A stretch of DNA of 48,913 bases from DATHRK01 sp035465395 (GCA_035465395.1 DATHRK010000089.1:1-48913), one strand, 5' to 3'. Numbered from the stretch's first letter, positions 1 through 12,572 are shown. Notes: a model not told the origin generated them from the letters alone. A program made the numbers and translations.

Positions 1-837
1 GGCGGCTTCAACGACGTCCTCGTGCTCGTCAACGACGCGGACTCACGGACGTACCAGGCCACGTTCGAGGTGAAGCGCGAGTTCGCCAACGGCTTCTCGG
101 CGCGCGGTGCCTACACCTACTCCAACAGCCGCGACAACAGCTCGTCTTCCTGCTGCATCTCGTCGACGGCGATCCTCGAGACGCCGACCGCGTCGAGCCC
201 CAACTTCCTCGGCGAGCCCGGTGACGACCTCGTGGGAAGCTGGGGTCCCGCCGATTTCGAACGCCCGCACCAGGTCGTGGTGAGCGGCGTCGCGGAGCTG
301 CCGTGGGCCGGCATCATGGTGAGCGGAATCTACCGCGGGCAGTCGGGCCTCCCGTACACGCCGACCGTCGACGGCGACGTGAACGGCGACGGCCGCGACG
401 ATAACGACCGCGCGTTCATCGGCGCGCCGGGCGACATTCTCTTCGACTCGCCCGAAGACGAGGCAGCCTACGCGGCGCTGTTGAACGAGCACGAGTGCCT
501 GGCGGATCAGGTCGGGCGCATCGCCGGGCGCAACAGCTGCAGGAACCCGTGGGTGAATCGCCTGGACGCGCGGCTCACGCTGCCGTTCGAGACCGGCCGC
601 GGGCAGCGCATCGAGCTGATCGCGGACCTGTTCAACGTGCTGAACCTGCTGAACGAGGATTGGGGCCAGGTCCTCTCGGTGGGCACGCTGGGCCAGCCGG
701 TCCTCGAGGTGGAAGCGTTCGACGAAACGACGGGCGAGTTCACCTACTCCACCCGCGGCGGCTTCGGCCAGGAGAACCCCTTCGGGTTCACACTGCGCCA
801 GTGGCAGCTCCAGCTGGGCGCTCGCGTGGAGTACTAG
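1..837 (+). CDS. TonB-dependent receptor, C-terminal part (5' end outside window)
   Basis: The frame is open from base 1 to the TAG at 835-837, so about 278 C-terminal residues are present and no start is in the window. The fragment reads like the end of an Oar-type outer-membrane receptor with a 22-strand barrel: alternating hydrophobic strands, a Ca-binding-like loop (DVNGDGRDDND), the segment NPWVNRLDARL typical of late barrel strands, and a terminal aromatic residue (GARVEY) as expected for BAM-dependent insertion. Such receptors import large substrates using TonB energy. The substrate cannot be read from this part. The gene is convergent with the adenosine deaminase gene and ends just before a strong hairpin. 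The family call is secure at superfamily level; the carboxypeptidase-regulatory-like N-terminus usual for Oar proteins would lie upstream. Confidence 0.8.
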   Translation, partial: GGFNDVLVLVNDADSRTYQATFEVKREFANGFSARGAYTYSNSRDNSSSSCCISSTAILETPTASSPNFLGEPGDDLVGSWGPADFERPHQVVVSGVAELPWAGIMVSGIYRGQSGLPYTPTVDGDVNGDGRDDNDRAFIGAPGDILFDSPEDEAAYAALLNEHECLADQVGRIAGRNSCRNPWVNRLDARLTLPFETGRGQRIELIADLFNVLNLLNEDWGQVLSVGTLGQPVLEVEAFDETTGEFTYSTRGGFGQENPFGFTLRQWQLQLGARVEY

Positions 838-894
838 CCGTCAGGAGTCCGTTCGGGCGGCAGCGGAGCCCGCCGGACGCACGCCATGGACGGG

Positions 895-926
895 GAAGGG
901 CCCGCCGGTTCGCCGGGGGGCCCTTC
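895..926. terminator. Hairpin between convergent genes, probable bidirectional terminator
   Basis: A 32-nt inverted repeat has 9-bp outer arms (GAAGGGCCC / GGGCCCTTC), one G-G mismatch, then CCGG / CCGG closing a TTCG loop. That is about 13 bp of very GC-rich stem with a stable UUCG-type tetraloop. It sits between the stop of the TonB receptor (837) and the stop of the adenosine deaminase gene (926-928), where a terminator serving both strands is expected. Neither side has a long U-tract, so intrinsic termination efficiency is uncertain. Confidence 0.6.
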
Positions 927-2038
927 TACATGGGGGGCGCCGGTCGGCCGTCTCGGGGGTGGCGGTCAGTCGGCGTCCTTCCCAGAGCGTCGATCTCGGC
1001 GCCCACCTCGGCGAGGAGCCCACGCCGGTCCTGGTAGGGCAGGAAGGCGGCGCGGAAGGCGGTCTCGACGATGTCACACAGCTCGGGCCACGAGAACGCC
1101 GCGGCCTGTTGCGTCCGCCATAGCTCCTCGGTGAGCGTCACTCCGCTCATCAGCCGGTTGTCGGTGTTCACCGTCACCATGAGGCCGCGGTCGTAGTAGT
1201 GGCGAATGGGGTGGGCCTCCAGGCTCTCGACCACACCGGTCTGGACGTTGGAAGTCGGGCAGCACTCGAGTGTTATCCTGCGGTCATTCACGTATTGCTC
1301 GAGATCCGGGTCCTCGCGCAGGCGTGTCCCGTGGCCGATGCGGTCGGCGTGGCAGAGGTGGATCGCCTGGTGGATCGACGCGGGACCGAACGCCTCGCCG
1401 GCGTGCACCGTGACGGGCATGTTGGCGCGCACGACGCGCTCGAAGGCCTCGCGATGATCGCCCGGCGGGTGGTTGTTCTCGGGTCCGGCCAGGTCCAGAG
1501 CGACGACGCCGCGGCCCTTGTAGGCCACGGTGAGGTCGGCGAGCGCCATCGTCACCGCCGGACTGAGGTTGCGGATGCCGCAGAGGATCACGCCTATGCG
1601 GATCGGAAAGTCGCGCTCGGCGTCCCGGAAGCCGGCGAGCGACGCGTCCACGACCTGTTCCAGCGACAGGCCGCGCTCGGTGTTCAGCGCCGGCGAGTAG
1701 CGCACCTCCATGTAGCGGACGTTCTCGGCCGCGGCGTCCTCGCCCAGCTCGTAGGCGATCCGGCGCAGCGCCGCCTCGTCCTGCATCACCGAGAGCGTGA
1801 TCCGGAAGCGGTCGAGGTAATCGATCAGGTCGCGCGCGTCGGTCACCTGCATGTAGTCCCCCAGGGCGGCGGCGTCGCGGACCGGCAGCTCCACCTCGCG
1901 CTCGAGGGCGAGCTCCAGCAGCGTCGCGGGCCGCAGCGACCCGTCCAGGTGCACGTGCAGGTCCGCCTTGGGCAGGCGCGCGACCAGGTCGCGGGTGACC
2001 TCGAGCTCCGGCCGATCCAGCCTGCGTGCTCCGGTCAT
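926..2038 (-). CDS. add: Adenosine deaminase
   Basis: A 370-residue cytoplasmic enzyme that deaminates adenosine (and deoxyadenosine) to inosine with a catalytic Zn2+. Family signatures run in order: N-terminal metal site KADLHVHLDGS, the HAGE motif (Zn His plus catalytic Glu), DRIGHGTRL, and the late metal/active-site motif VTVNTDNRLMS. The length is normal. The start ATG (2038-2036) overlaps the stop of the upstream nucleotidase gene as ATGA, so the two are coupled. The frame is open far upstream of this ATG, but that part is an antisense-like shadow with no family similarity. The pairing with an exported nucleotidase suggests scavenging: surface dephosphorylation of nucleotides, uptake of adenosine, then deamination. 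The NTDNR form of the last motif is the variant seen in many bacterial deaminases, where vertebrate enzymes have NTDDP. Confidence 0.93.
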   Translation of the reverse strand: MTGARRLDRPELEVTRDLVARLPKADLHVHLDGSLRPATLLELALEREVELPVRDAAALGDYMQVTDARDLIDYLDRFRITLSVMQDEAALRRIAYELGEDAAAENVRYMEVRYSPALNTERGLSLEQVVDASLAGFRDAERDFPIRIGVILCGIRNLSPAVTMALADLTVAYKGRGVVALDLAGPENNHPPGDHREAFERVVRANMPVTVHAGEAFGPASIHQAIHLCHADRIGHGTRLREDPDLEQYVNDRRITLECCPTSNVQTGVVESLEAHPIRHYYDRGLMVTVNTDNRLMSGVTLTEELWRTQQAAAFSWPELCDIVETAFRAAFLPYQDRRGLLAEVGAEIDALGRTPTDRHPRDGRPAPPM

Positions 2039-5000
2039 CCGCCTTCTGCGCGGTCGATGAAGCGCGGCTCCGGCGGGCCGCGCACCGGGGTCGGCTGCGC
2101 GCTCAGGTAGTCCACGAGCGCGTCGATGTCGAGCATGTCGAGGTCCTCGCGCTCCAACGGCTCGCCCAGCGCCTGGTACCCGTCGCCGCGCTGCGCCATG
2201 AAGTCGTTGACCGCGACCCGGTAGTCGGCTTCGGGGTCCACGGCCGCGCCTCCGTCGAGCTCCGCCGAAAGCACCCGCTCTCCCGCCGGCAGGGAGGCGT
2301 CGTAGACGACGCGCAGGCCGCTCACGTGGACGTCGGGCGAGCCGTCGGCCAGCGCGGTCTCGAGCGTCTCGAGCACCTGGGCGCCGGTGAGCCGCAGGCG
2401 CACCAACCGGTTCTCGAACGGCTGCACCTGGTAGAGCATGCCCCACGTGATCTCGCCCGCCGGCAGCCCGTCGCGGATGCCGCCGTTGTTCATCAGCGCG
2501 ATATCGGCGTCCGAGCTCGCCCGCTGGGCGTCCGCGATCAGCCGGCCCAGCGCGTACTCGCCGGGCGACCGGTCGAGCGGTGCCGCCAGCGTGGTGACCA
2601 CCGCCTCGACGCGGGGACCGATCTCCTCGAGCGCGTCGGCCACGAGCGCCGCGACCGCGCTGTCGGGGGGCACCAGGTCGGCGTACGTCGTCGGCAAACC
2701 CCGCATCCAGGCGCGCGCGCGTTCCTCGCCGGGCGCGCGCCACAGGTCGGTGACCGAATAGCGCGTTCCGCGCGATCCGGCCTCGACGACCGGGATGCCG
2801 TTGACCACCCGCGTGACCGGTCGGTGCGTGTGGCCGCCCACGATCAGGTCGGGCGGGTGACGGACCCCCCGCGCCAGGTCGATCACCTCGCCGCTGCACC
2901 CGTCGCCGTCGCATACCGCGCCGACGTGGCCAATGACGATCACGAAGTCGTGGCCCTCGGCGCGCAGGCGCGGCACCCAGGCGTCGACGGTCTCGACCAG
3001 GTCGCGGAACTCCAGGTGCGCGACGTTGGAGCGGCGGGTCACGTAGGGCGTTTCCTCGGTGGCCAGGCCGATGATCGCCACGCGCACCGAATCGCTCCCG
3101 CGGGGGGAGCGGGCCACGACGCGCGCGACCGGCGCGGCCCAGGGCGGCATGCTGTCCGTCCCGGCCACGAAGATGTTGGCGCCGAGGAAGGGGAAGCGCG
3201 CCTGTGCGCGGCGCGCCGCCAGGGTCTCGATGCCCCAGTCGAACTCGTGGTTGCCGATCGCCGCCGCGTCGTAGCCGGCGGCGTTGTAGAACGCGATCGT
3301 CGAGCGGCCGTCGGTGAGGTTGGAGATCGGCGTGCCCTGGTACATGTCGCCGCCGCTCACGCGGATGGTGGGCCCCGCGAAGCCCGACGCCTCGGCGCCG
3401 TAGAGCGCCGCCAGCGCCGCCGCGCCGCCGACCTCGCGGCCGTTGGCGAAGTCCGGCCGGGTCGCGAGCAGGGAGCCGTGCAGGTCGTTGGTCGCGAGCA
3501 CGCGCAGGCGCGCGACGCGGTCGCCCGACCCCACGGCGCCCGCGCCTGCCCCCTCGGCCGTCGCTTCGGCGGCCTCGGCCTCGCGCTCCAGGTGAGCGGC
3601 GGCGGCCTCGGGGACGATGCGCCAGCTCTGCCGGAAGTACGCGCTCGGGTCGACCTCGCCCGTACGGCCCACCTCCTCGAAGAGCAACTCGCGCATCTCG
3701 CGCTGGCCGTCGTAGACCACGGGGGCCGAGGCGACCATGTCGAAGCCCCCGCCGCCCTGCTGTCGGTAGCTGTTCAGGGCGAGCGTGAACGTGTCGGCGG
3801 CGGTCACCGGCCGGCCGTCCCGCGTCAGCTCCACGATGCGCTGACCCGCCGGGCGCGACACGTCGATGACGTAGTCCACGCCGCTGACCATGTCGAAGTT
3901 GTAGCCGCGCCGCTCGGGGTCGATCAACGACTCGCCTTCGGGGACCGGCCACGTCCGGAAGTAGCTCGCCGAGCGCTCCAGGAACGCCCGCAGCGCGTCG
4001 CCCCCGATGCGCACCCCTTTCAGCGTGTTGTCGTAGATGTAGAGGCCCGCGATGTCGGCGACGCGCACGTCTCCCTGCGGGACGTCGGCCTCGGTCGTGA
4101 AGGCCGCGGCGGCCGACAACTCGGTCCCGGCGACGCGCCGCTGCACCTCGTTGATGAAGTCGATCGCGGGGGTATCCAGCACGCGCGACAGCCGCGTCGA
4201 CATCGGTCCCGTGGAGCGGCCGACCACCGAGCGCACGTAGGCGAGGGTACGCTCGTGCTCCCAGCGCAGCGAGTCGACGAAGGCGGTGTCGGGCCGGCTC
4301 GGGTCGCCCCGGTGGAGGCGGCCCTCGATGGAGGCGACCCGCCAGGCGCCCGACGCGCGCCGCTCCATGCCCACCGTGACCTCGGCCAGACTCTCGCCCC
4401 AGTTCTTCGGCTGCACGACGTGGACACCGGAGATGACCGTGTCGGCGATCTCTCGGTGCGAGTGGCCCATCAGGACGAGGTCCACGCCCTCCACCTCGTG
4501 GGCGATGCGCGAGACCTGGTTTTCGGGCGGCAGGCCCGTGGCTGCGGTGTCGTAGCTGCTGCCCTCCAGGCCGCTGTGGGCGAGCACCACCACGAGATCG
4601 GCGCCGCGCGAGCGCAGATCCGCCACCACGGGCGCGAGGGAGGTGGTGATGTCGCGGAACTCGAGCACACCCTGGACGTTGGGCCGGTCCCAGATCGCCA
4701 CGCCGGGCGGCACCACGCCGGCCACGCCGATCGCGATCGTGTCGCCCTGGGCGGTGACGTGGTCGAGGAGCACGGAGGGCGCGAAGGCGTGCGCGTCGGT
4801 TCCGGCGCGGAAGGCGTTGACCGACAGCACCGGAAAGTCGGCCTGCTCGAGCGCGCGACGCAGGTTCTCGAGCCCGTAGTTGAACTCGTGGTTGCCCATC
4901 GCGACGGCGTCGTAGCCCAGCAGGTTCATGGCCTTGACGATCGCGTTCGGCTCGTGCGTCCGCTGGCGGGAGTAGACGTAGGCGAGCGGGTTGCCCTGGA

Positions 5001-5358
5001 GCCAGTCGCCGGAGTCGAAGAGGTATACCGAGCCGGGGTGCTCCGCGCGGATGCTGTCGACGAGGGGCGCGAGGATGGCGAGACCCCGGTCGGTGGGAGA
5101 GTCCTCGTAGTAGTCGTAGGCGTAGACGCGCCCGTGCACGTCCGTGGTCCCGAGCAGCGTCAGCGTCGTCCGCGCGGCGGCGGTCGGGGTCGCCTCGGCC
5201 GCCGGGCCGGCGGGTGCGGTCGCGGCGGGCCCCGACGCGCAGGCGGTGAGCATCGCGAGCAGCAGAGGCCCGGCGTGGCGCACGTGCGCGGCCGGCCGGG
5301 CGGCGCTCGAGTCGACCGGGTCGGTTGCCGGACCCGGGGTGGGGAAGAGCTTTCGCAC
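2035..5358 (-). CDS. Tandem-domain 5'-nucleotidase / 2',3'-cyclic phosphodiesterase lipoprotein
   Basis: The 1107-residue product is two complete 5'-nucleotidase-family units fused head to tail. Unit 1 has the metallophosphoesterase motifs GTTDVHG (about 70-76), SGD (D118), GNHE (155-158) and GHSH (298-301), then a 5'-nucleotidase C-terminal substrate-binding domain (about 390-545). A low-complexity linker (about 586-615) leads to unit 2 with ATNDLHG (622-628), SGGD, GNHE (702-705) and GGHTH, plus its own C-terminal domain. The N-terminus is a lipoprotein signal with lipobox LTAC (C40), so it acts outside the inner membrane. The GTG start is supported by GGAG five bases upstream. The Bacillus YfkN protein is a known precedent for such a fusion, in which one half acts on 2',3'-cyclic nucleotides and the other on 5'-nucleotides. 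Which half does what here is inference. Confidence 0.88.
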   Translation of the reverse strand: MRKLFPTPGPATDPVDSSAARPAAHVRHAGPLLLAMLTACASGPAATAPAGPAAEATPTAAARTTLTLLGTTDVHGRVYAYDYYEDSPTDRGLAILAPLVDSIRAEHPGSVYLFDSGDWLQGNPLAYVYSRQRTHEPNAIVKAMNLLGYDAVAMGNHEFNYGLENLRRALEQADFPVLSVNAFRAGTDAHAFAPSVLLDHVTAQGDTIAIGVAGVVPPGVAIWDRPNVQGVLEFRDITTSLAPVVADLRSRGADLVVVLAHSGLEGSSYDTAATGLPPENQVSRIAHEVEGVDLVLMGHSHREIADTVISGVHVVQPKNWGESLAEVTVGMERRASGAWRVASIEGRLHRGDPSRPDTAFVDSLRWEHERTLAYVRSVVGRSTGPMSTRLSRVLDTPAIDFINEVQRRVAGTELSAAAAFTTEADVPQGDVRVADIAGLYIYDNTLKGVRIGGDALRAFLERSASYFRTWPVPEGESLIDPERRGYNFDMVSGVDYVIDVSRPAGQRIVELTRDGRPVTAADTFTLALNSYRQQGGGGFDMVASAPVVYDGQREMRELLFEEVGRTGEVDPSAYFRQSWRIVPEAAAAHLEREAEAAEATAEGAGAGAVGSGDRVARLRVLATNDLHGSLLATRPDFANGREVGGAAALAALYGAEASGFAGPTIRVSGGDMYQGTPISNLTDGRSTIAFYNAAGYDAAAIGNHEFDWGIETLAARRAQARFPFLGANIFVAGTDSMPPWAAPVARVVARSPRGSDSVRVAIIGLATEETPYVTRRSNVAHLEFRDLVETVDAWVPRLRAEGHDFVIVIGHVGAVCDGDGCSGEVIDLARGVRHPPDLIVGGHTHRPVTRVVNGIPVVEAGSRGTRYSVTDLWRAPGEERARAWMRGLPTTYADLVPPDSAVAALVADALEEIGPRVEAVVTTLAAPLDRSPGEYALGRLIADAQRASSDADIALMNNGGIRDGLPAGEITWGMLYQVQPFENRLVRLRLTGAQVLETLETALADGSPDVHVSGLRVVYDASLPAGERVLSAELDGGAAVDPEADYRVAVNDFMAQRGDGYQALGEPLEREDLDMLDIDALVDYLSAQPTPVRGPPEPRFIDRAEGG

Positions 5359-5461
5359 GTGGACTCCGCGGTATCGCGATCCCGCGAGGGGCGAACGGAG
5401 CCCGTCTCCTGCGCCGCCGCCGCGGAACGTGGTCGTCGTGACCTTCGGTCCTTCAGCCAGG

Positions 5462-8100
<2,639 letters not shown>

Positions 8101-8104
<4 letters not shown>

Positions 8105-9543
8105 GGGCTCGGCGTGCCCGCGGCGGGGGGGGAGGCCGCGCCGGCGGCGGTGGGAGCGCCGTCGGCGCCTCGCACGCTCTGCGCCCGGCGCTGGTCCTGA
8201 AGGTCGACCAACGGCGCCGCGTAGCGCCCCGAGAAGCACGCGTCGCAGAACGGGCCGCGCTCCCTGACGGCCTCGTGCATACCCTCGAGCGACAGGTAGC
8301 CGAGCGAGTCGACATCGAGGTGGCGCGCGATCTCCTCGACGGTGTTGTGCGCCCCGATCAGCTCCTCGTGGGTGGGCATGTCGATGCCGTAGAAGCAGGG
8401 GTGGCGGACCGGGGGGCTCGCGACGCGGAAGTGCACTTCGCGCGCGCCCGCGTCGCGGATCATCGAGATCAGGCCGCGGCTCGTGGTGCCGCGGACCAGG
8501 GAGTCGTCCACCACCACCACGCGCTGGCCGTCGATCACCTCGCGCACGGCGTTGTACTTGATGCGAACGCGGAAGTCGCGGCCGGCCTGCACCGGGTGGA
8601 TGAACGTCCGTCCGACGTAGTGATTGCGGATCAGCCCGAGCTCGAACGGGATGCCGCTCTCCTCGGCGTAACCCAGCGCCGCCGAGTTGGAGGAGTCGGG
8701 GACGCTGAACACGCAGTCGGCGTCGGCGGGCTGCTCGCGCGCGAGCTGCCGTCCGAAAGCGCGGCGCGCGCGGTCCACGCTGACCCCGAACACCCGCGAG
8801 TCGGGCCGCGCGAAGTAGACCAGCTCGAAGATGCACGGCTGCGGCCGCTCCGCCGGCTCCAGCGGCGGGAGGGAAACCAGCTCTTCGCCGCGTATGCGCA
8901 GGATCTCCCCCGGCGGGACCGGCCGCACGTCGGTCGCGCCCATGAGCTCCAGCGCGCAGGTCTCGCTGGCGAGCGCCCAGCCGTCGCCCCGGCGGCCGAT
9001 CACCAGCGGCCGGTAGCCCCACGGGTCGCGCGCGGCGTACAGCGTGTCCCCGACCGTGACGAGGAAGGAGAAAGCGCCCACGAGCTGGCGCAGCGCCTCC
9101 CGCACCTGGTCGTCCACGGTGCGCTGCCGGGAGCGCGCGATGAGGTGGACGAGGACCTCCGAGTCGATCGTGCCGCGGAACAGCGCGCCTTCGGCGACCA
9201 GTCGGGAGCGGATGCGGGCGGCGTTCGTGATGTTGCCGTTGTGCACCAGGCCGAGGTCGCCCTCGCGGTAGTTCACGAGGATGGGCTGGGCGTTGACCAG
9301 GCCCGGACCGCCGGCGGTGGAGTAGCGCGTGTGCCCCAGCGCGATGCGCCCGGGGAGGCCTTCGAGGACGCTCTCGTCGAAGCTCTCGGTGATGAGGCCT
9401 TCCGCGCGGCGCAGCGTGCCGCGTCCGCCGTCGATCGCGGCGATGCCGGCCGCCTCCTGGCCGCGGTGCTGGAGCGCGTAGAGGCCCAGGAAGGCGGCCT
9501 CCGCGGCGCGATCCGCTCCGGTGACTCCCACGATCCCGCACAT
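8101..9543 (-). CDS. purF: Amidophosphoribosyltransferase (first step of purine synthesis)
   Basis: A 480-residue glutamine PRPP amidotransferase making 5-phosphoribosylamine. Met1 is followed by the catalytic nucleophile Cys2 (MCGIVGV), which fixes the start and implies Met removal without a long propeptide. The glutaminase domain has GHTRYST and HNGNI. The phosphoribosyltransferase domain has the PRPP loop VVVVDDSLVRGTTS. Cysteines in CIFELVYF, RHPCFYGID and PFCDACF match the ligand set of the 4Fe-4S-containing (Bacillus-type) enzymes. The C-terminus carries an Ala/Pro-rich tail of about 30 residues with no recognisable role. It lies 3 bp after purL and overlaps ppdK by ATGA. Confidence 0.97.
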
Positions 9544-9546
9544 CGC

Positions 9547-11877
9547 TCAGACTCCGCCCATGGCGCGCGGGATCGCCTCGTGCCAGGCGTCCGCGACCTC
9601 CGAGATGTCCCGTTGCACGAGCACGCGGCCGTCGGCGGCCCGGATCAGGAAGCCGGACGCCGCGTCCTCGACCGCACCAAGCTCCGTCGCGGGCACGCCC
9701 TCGCCAGCGGCGATCTGCATCACCCGCTCCAGGTCGCCCGCGGCGCAGGACACCACGGCCCGCCCCTGCGACTCCCCGAACAACGCGGCGTCGTCGGGCA
9801 CCCCGCCCGGCAGCGTCACGTCGACGCCGACCGGGGCGCGCCGATCCGCGACCGCGCTCTCCGCCAGGCACACCGCGAGGCCTCCCTCCGAGCAGTCGTG
9901 CGCGCTGCGCGCCAGCCCGTCCGCGGCGAGCCGCAGCAGCGCCTCCTGGAGCGCCCGTTCCGCCGCCAGGTCCACCGCTGGCGGCTCGCCCACCAGGCCC
10001 GGCCCGGACACCCGCAGGTGCATGGAGCCGCCGAGCTCGTCGCGCGTCTCGCCGAGAAGGACGATGCGATCCCCCGGCGCCCGGAACGCCGAGCGCACGA
10101 CGTGCGCGACGTCCTCGACGACGCCGACCATGCCGATCACGGGCGTCGGGTGGATGGCGCCGCGGGGGCTCTCGTTGTAGAGCGAGACGTTGCCGCTGAC
10201 CACCGGCGTGTCGAACGCGCGGCAGGCGTCCGCCATGCCGGCCACCGCCTCCGACATCTGGTGGTAGATCTCGGGCCTGGTCGGGTTGCCGAAGTTCAGG
10301 TTGTTCGTGACCGCACGGGGTCGCGCGCCGGAGCACGCCAGATTCCGGGCGGCCTCCGCCACGGCGATCATCGCCCCGGTTCGGGGCCGGAGCCAGCAGT
10401 AGCCCCCGTTGCAGTCGGTCGTCGCGGCGAGCGCGCGCCGGGTGCCGCGCACGCGGATGACCCCGGCGTCGGACCCCGGCTCGACCACCGTGTTGGTGCG
10501 GACGGTGGAGTCGTACTGGCGGTAGACCCAGGCCTTCGAGGCGATCGTCGGGTGTGCGAGCAGGCGGAGCAGTGCCGCGCCTCCCGGGTCCCCTGCCATG
10601 CGCCGCGCCTCCGGCGCCGGTGGCGTCCAGGCCCGCGCCCGGCGCGCCGCCTCGTCCTCGACGCCATCCCGCGTGTAGGTCGGGCAGCCGTGCACCAGCG
10701 CCTCCCCGGGTAGCTCGGCGACCACGCGGCCGTGCTCGCGCACGCGGTAGAGGCCGTCGTCGGTGACGCGTCCGATGACCGCCGCCTCGAGCTCCCACCT
10801 CTCCAGGATCGCGCGCACGTCGTCCTCGCGTCCCGCCTTCGCCACCACGAGCATCCGCTCCTGCGACTCGGATAGGAGGATCTCGTAGGGCGTCATCCCG
10901 CTTTCGCGCACCGGCACCAGCGCGACGTCGATGTCGACTCCCGTGCCGGACCGGGCGGCCATCTCGGTGGAGGACGAGGCGAGCCCGGCGGCGCCCATGT
11001 CCTGGATGCCCACGATGTGGCCGCTCCGGATCAGCTCCAGCGACGCCTCGAGCAGCAGCTTCTCCGTGAACGGGTCGCCCACCTGCACCTGCGGGCGGCT
11101 CGCCTCGGCCGATTCGTCCAGCTCCTCGCTGGCGAAGGTGGCGCCGTGGATGCCGTCGCGGCCCGTGCGTGCCCCGACGGCCAGGATCGGGTTGCCGGGT
11201 CCGGCCGCCTCTCCGCGGATCAGGTGCTCGGTCTTCATGAGCCCGATCGCCATCGCGTTGACCAGCGGGTTCCCCTCGTACGCCTCGTCGAAATGGACCT
11301 CGCCGCCGATGTTGGGAATCCCGACGCAGTTGCCGTAGTCGCCGATCCCCGCCACGACGCCGCCGAACAGGTAGCGGACGCGGGCGCTCTCGAGCGGCCC
11401 GAAACGGAGCGCGTCCAGCACCGCGACGGGCCGCGCGCCCATGGTGAAGACATCGCGCAGGATGCCGCCTACGCCGGTGGCAGCGCCCTCGTAAGGCTCG
11501 ATCGCCGACGGGTGGTTGTGGGACTCGATCTTGAACGCCGCCGCCAGGCCGTCGCCGATGTCGATGACGCCGGCGTTCTCCCCGGGACCCTGCAGAACCC
11601 AGGGGGCGTCCGTCGGCAGCGTCCGCAGCAGCGGCCGGGAGTTCTTGTAGCCGCAGTGCTCCGACCAGAGGGCGCTGAAGAGCCCCAGCTCCGTGTACGT
11701 GGGTGTGCGGCCGACGGCCGCCAGGATGAGCGCGTACTCGGATTCGCTGAGGCCGTGCGCGGCGACCAGCTCGGCGTCGACGGGGGGATCCCCGGGCCGC
11801 GGCTCGGGGCCCGGGGCGGCGCGCCGGGCCGCGTCGGCCGTGGGCGGTTCGGCCAGGTGCCCCGCGACCTCGCTCAT
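9547..11877 (-). CDS. purL: Phosphoribosylformylglycinamidine synthase, large subunit
   Basis: A 776-residue small-type PurL that converts FGAR to FGAM with ATP and ammonia. It lacks a fused glutaminase, consistent with separate PurQ and PurS genes directly upstream. Visible family segments include LGLFSALWSEHCGYKNSRPLL near the N-terminus, the nucleotide-binding GAATGVGGILRDVFTMGARP, and the second-half repeat with NNLNFGNPTRPE. The frame is open well upstream of the chosen ATG, but that part reads as the shadow of purQ. The ATG at 11877-11875 overlaps the purQ stop as ATGA. The enzyme is expected to work as a PurL-PurQ-2xPurS complex in the cytoplasm. Confidence 0.97.
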   Translation of the reverse strand: MSEVAGHLAEPPTADAARRAAPGPEPRPGDPPVDAELVAAHGLSESEYALILAAVGRTPTYTELGLFSALWSEHCGYKNSRPLLRTLPTDAPWVLQGPGENAGVIDIGDGLAAAFKIESHNHPSAIEPYEGAATGVGGILRDVFTMGARPVAVLDALRFGPLESARVRYLFGGVVAGIGDYGNCVGIPNIGGEVHFDEAYEGNPLVNAMAIGLMKTEHLIRGEAAGPGNPILAVGARTGRDGIHGATFASEELDESAEASRPQVQVGDPFTEKLLLEASLELIRSGHIVGIQDMGAAGLASSSTEMAARSGTGVDIDVALVPVRESGMTPYEILLSESQERMLVVAKAGREDDVRAILERWELEAAVIGRVTDDGLYRVREHGRVVAELPGEALVHGCPTYTRDGVEDEAARRARAWTPPAPEARRMAGDPGGAALLRLLAHPTIASKAWVYRQYDSTVRTNTVVEPGSDAGVIRVRGTRRALAATTDCNGGYCWLRPRTGAMIAVAEAARNLACSGARPRAVTNNLNFGNPTRPEIYHQMSEAVAGMADACRAFDTPVVSGNVSLYNESPRGAIHPTPVIGMVGVVEDVAHVVRSAFRAPGDRIVLLGETRDELGGSMHLRVSGPGLVGEPPAVDLAAERALQEALLRLAADGLARSAHDCSEGGLAVCLAESAVADRRAPVGVDVTLPGGVPDDAALFGESQGRAVVSCAAGDLERVMQIAAGEGVPATELGAVEDAASGFLIRAADGRVLVQRDISEVADAWHEAIPRAMGGV

Positions 11878-12572
11878 GCGGCCACCGCGAGGGAGCGGAC
11901 CAGCGAAGCGAACAGCGGCAGCCCGTCGGTGGAGCCGAGCAGCGCCTCCACGGCGCGCTCGGGGTGGGGCATGAGGCCCAGCACGTTGCCCGCGTCGTTG
12001 AGGACGCCGGCGATCGAGCGCGCCGATCCGTTGGGGTTGGCCGCCTCGCTGACGCGCCCCGCCTCGTCGACGTAGCGGAACGCCACGCGTCCCTCGGCCT
12101 CCAGCGCGTCCAGCGTGGACTCGTCGGCCACGTAGCCCCCCTCGCCGTGCGCGATGGGCAGGCGCAGGAGCTGGCCGGGCCCGTACTCGCGGGTGAACAG
12201 GCTGTCGGCGTTGTCGACGCGCACGCGGACCGTCTCGCCCCGGAACTGGCGGCTGTCGTTGCGGACCAGCGCTCCCGGGAGCAGGCCCGCCTCGCAGAGG
12301 ATCTGGAATCCGTTGCAGATGCCCAGCACGGGGCCGCCGGCGTCGGCGAACGCCGAGACCGCCTCCATCACAGGGCTCAGGCGGGCGATCGCGCCGGCGC
12401 GCAGGTGGTCGCCGTAGCTGAATCCGCCGGGCAGCACGACGGCGTCGGCGTTGCCGAGCGTGCGCTCGCGGTGCCACACGAATTCGGCGTCCACCCCCAG
12501 CACGTCGCGCAGCGCCTTGTAGCAGTCGTAGTCGCAGTTGGACCCCGGGAACGTGACGACGGCGACCCCCAT
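11874..12572 (-). CDS. purQ: Phosphoribosylformylglycinamidine synthase, glutaminase subunit
   Basis: A 232-residue class I glutamine amidotransferase that supplies ammonia to PurL. The triad is visible: nucleophile Cys in VLGICNGFQIL and His/Glu in MPHPERAVE. The N-terminus MGVAVVTFPGSNCDYDC is the standard PurQ start, so the longer in-frame extension upstream is rejected. The start ATG shares one base with the purS stop (TGATG), and the stop overlaps purL (ATGA). This tight packing fits stoichiometric expression of the three subunits. Confidence 0.97.
   Translation of the reverse strand: MGVAVVTFPGSNCDYDCYKALRDVLGVDAEFVWHRERTLGNADAVVLPGGFSYGDHLRAGAIARLSPVMEAVSAFADAGGPVLGICNGFQILCEAGLLPGALVRNDSRQFRGETVRVRVDNADSLFTREYGPGQLLRLPIAHGEGGYVADESTLDALEAEGRVAFRYVDEAGRVSEAANPNGSARSIAGVLNDAGNVLGLMPHPERAVEALLGSTDGLPLFASLVRSLAVAA

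Noticed and set aside
2039..3952. Upstream extension of the adenosine deaminase frame (to 1008 codons)
   Set aside because: The extension is low-complexity Arg/Gly sequence in the wrong frame of the nucleotidase gene; the ATG at 2038 gives a normal-length deaminase.
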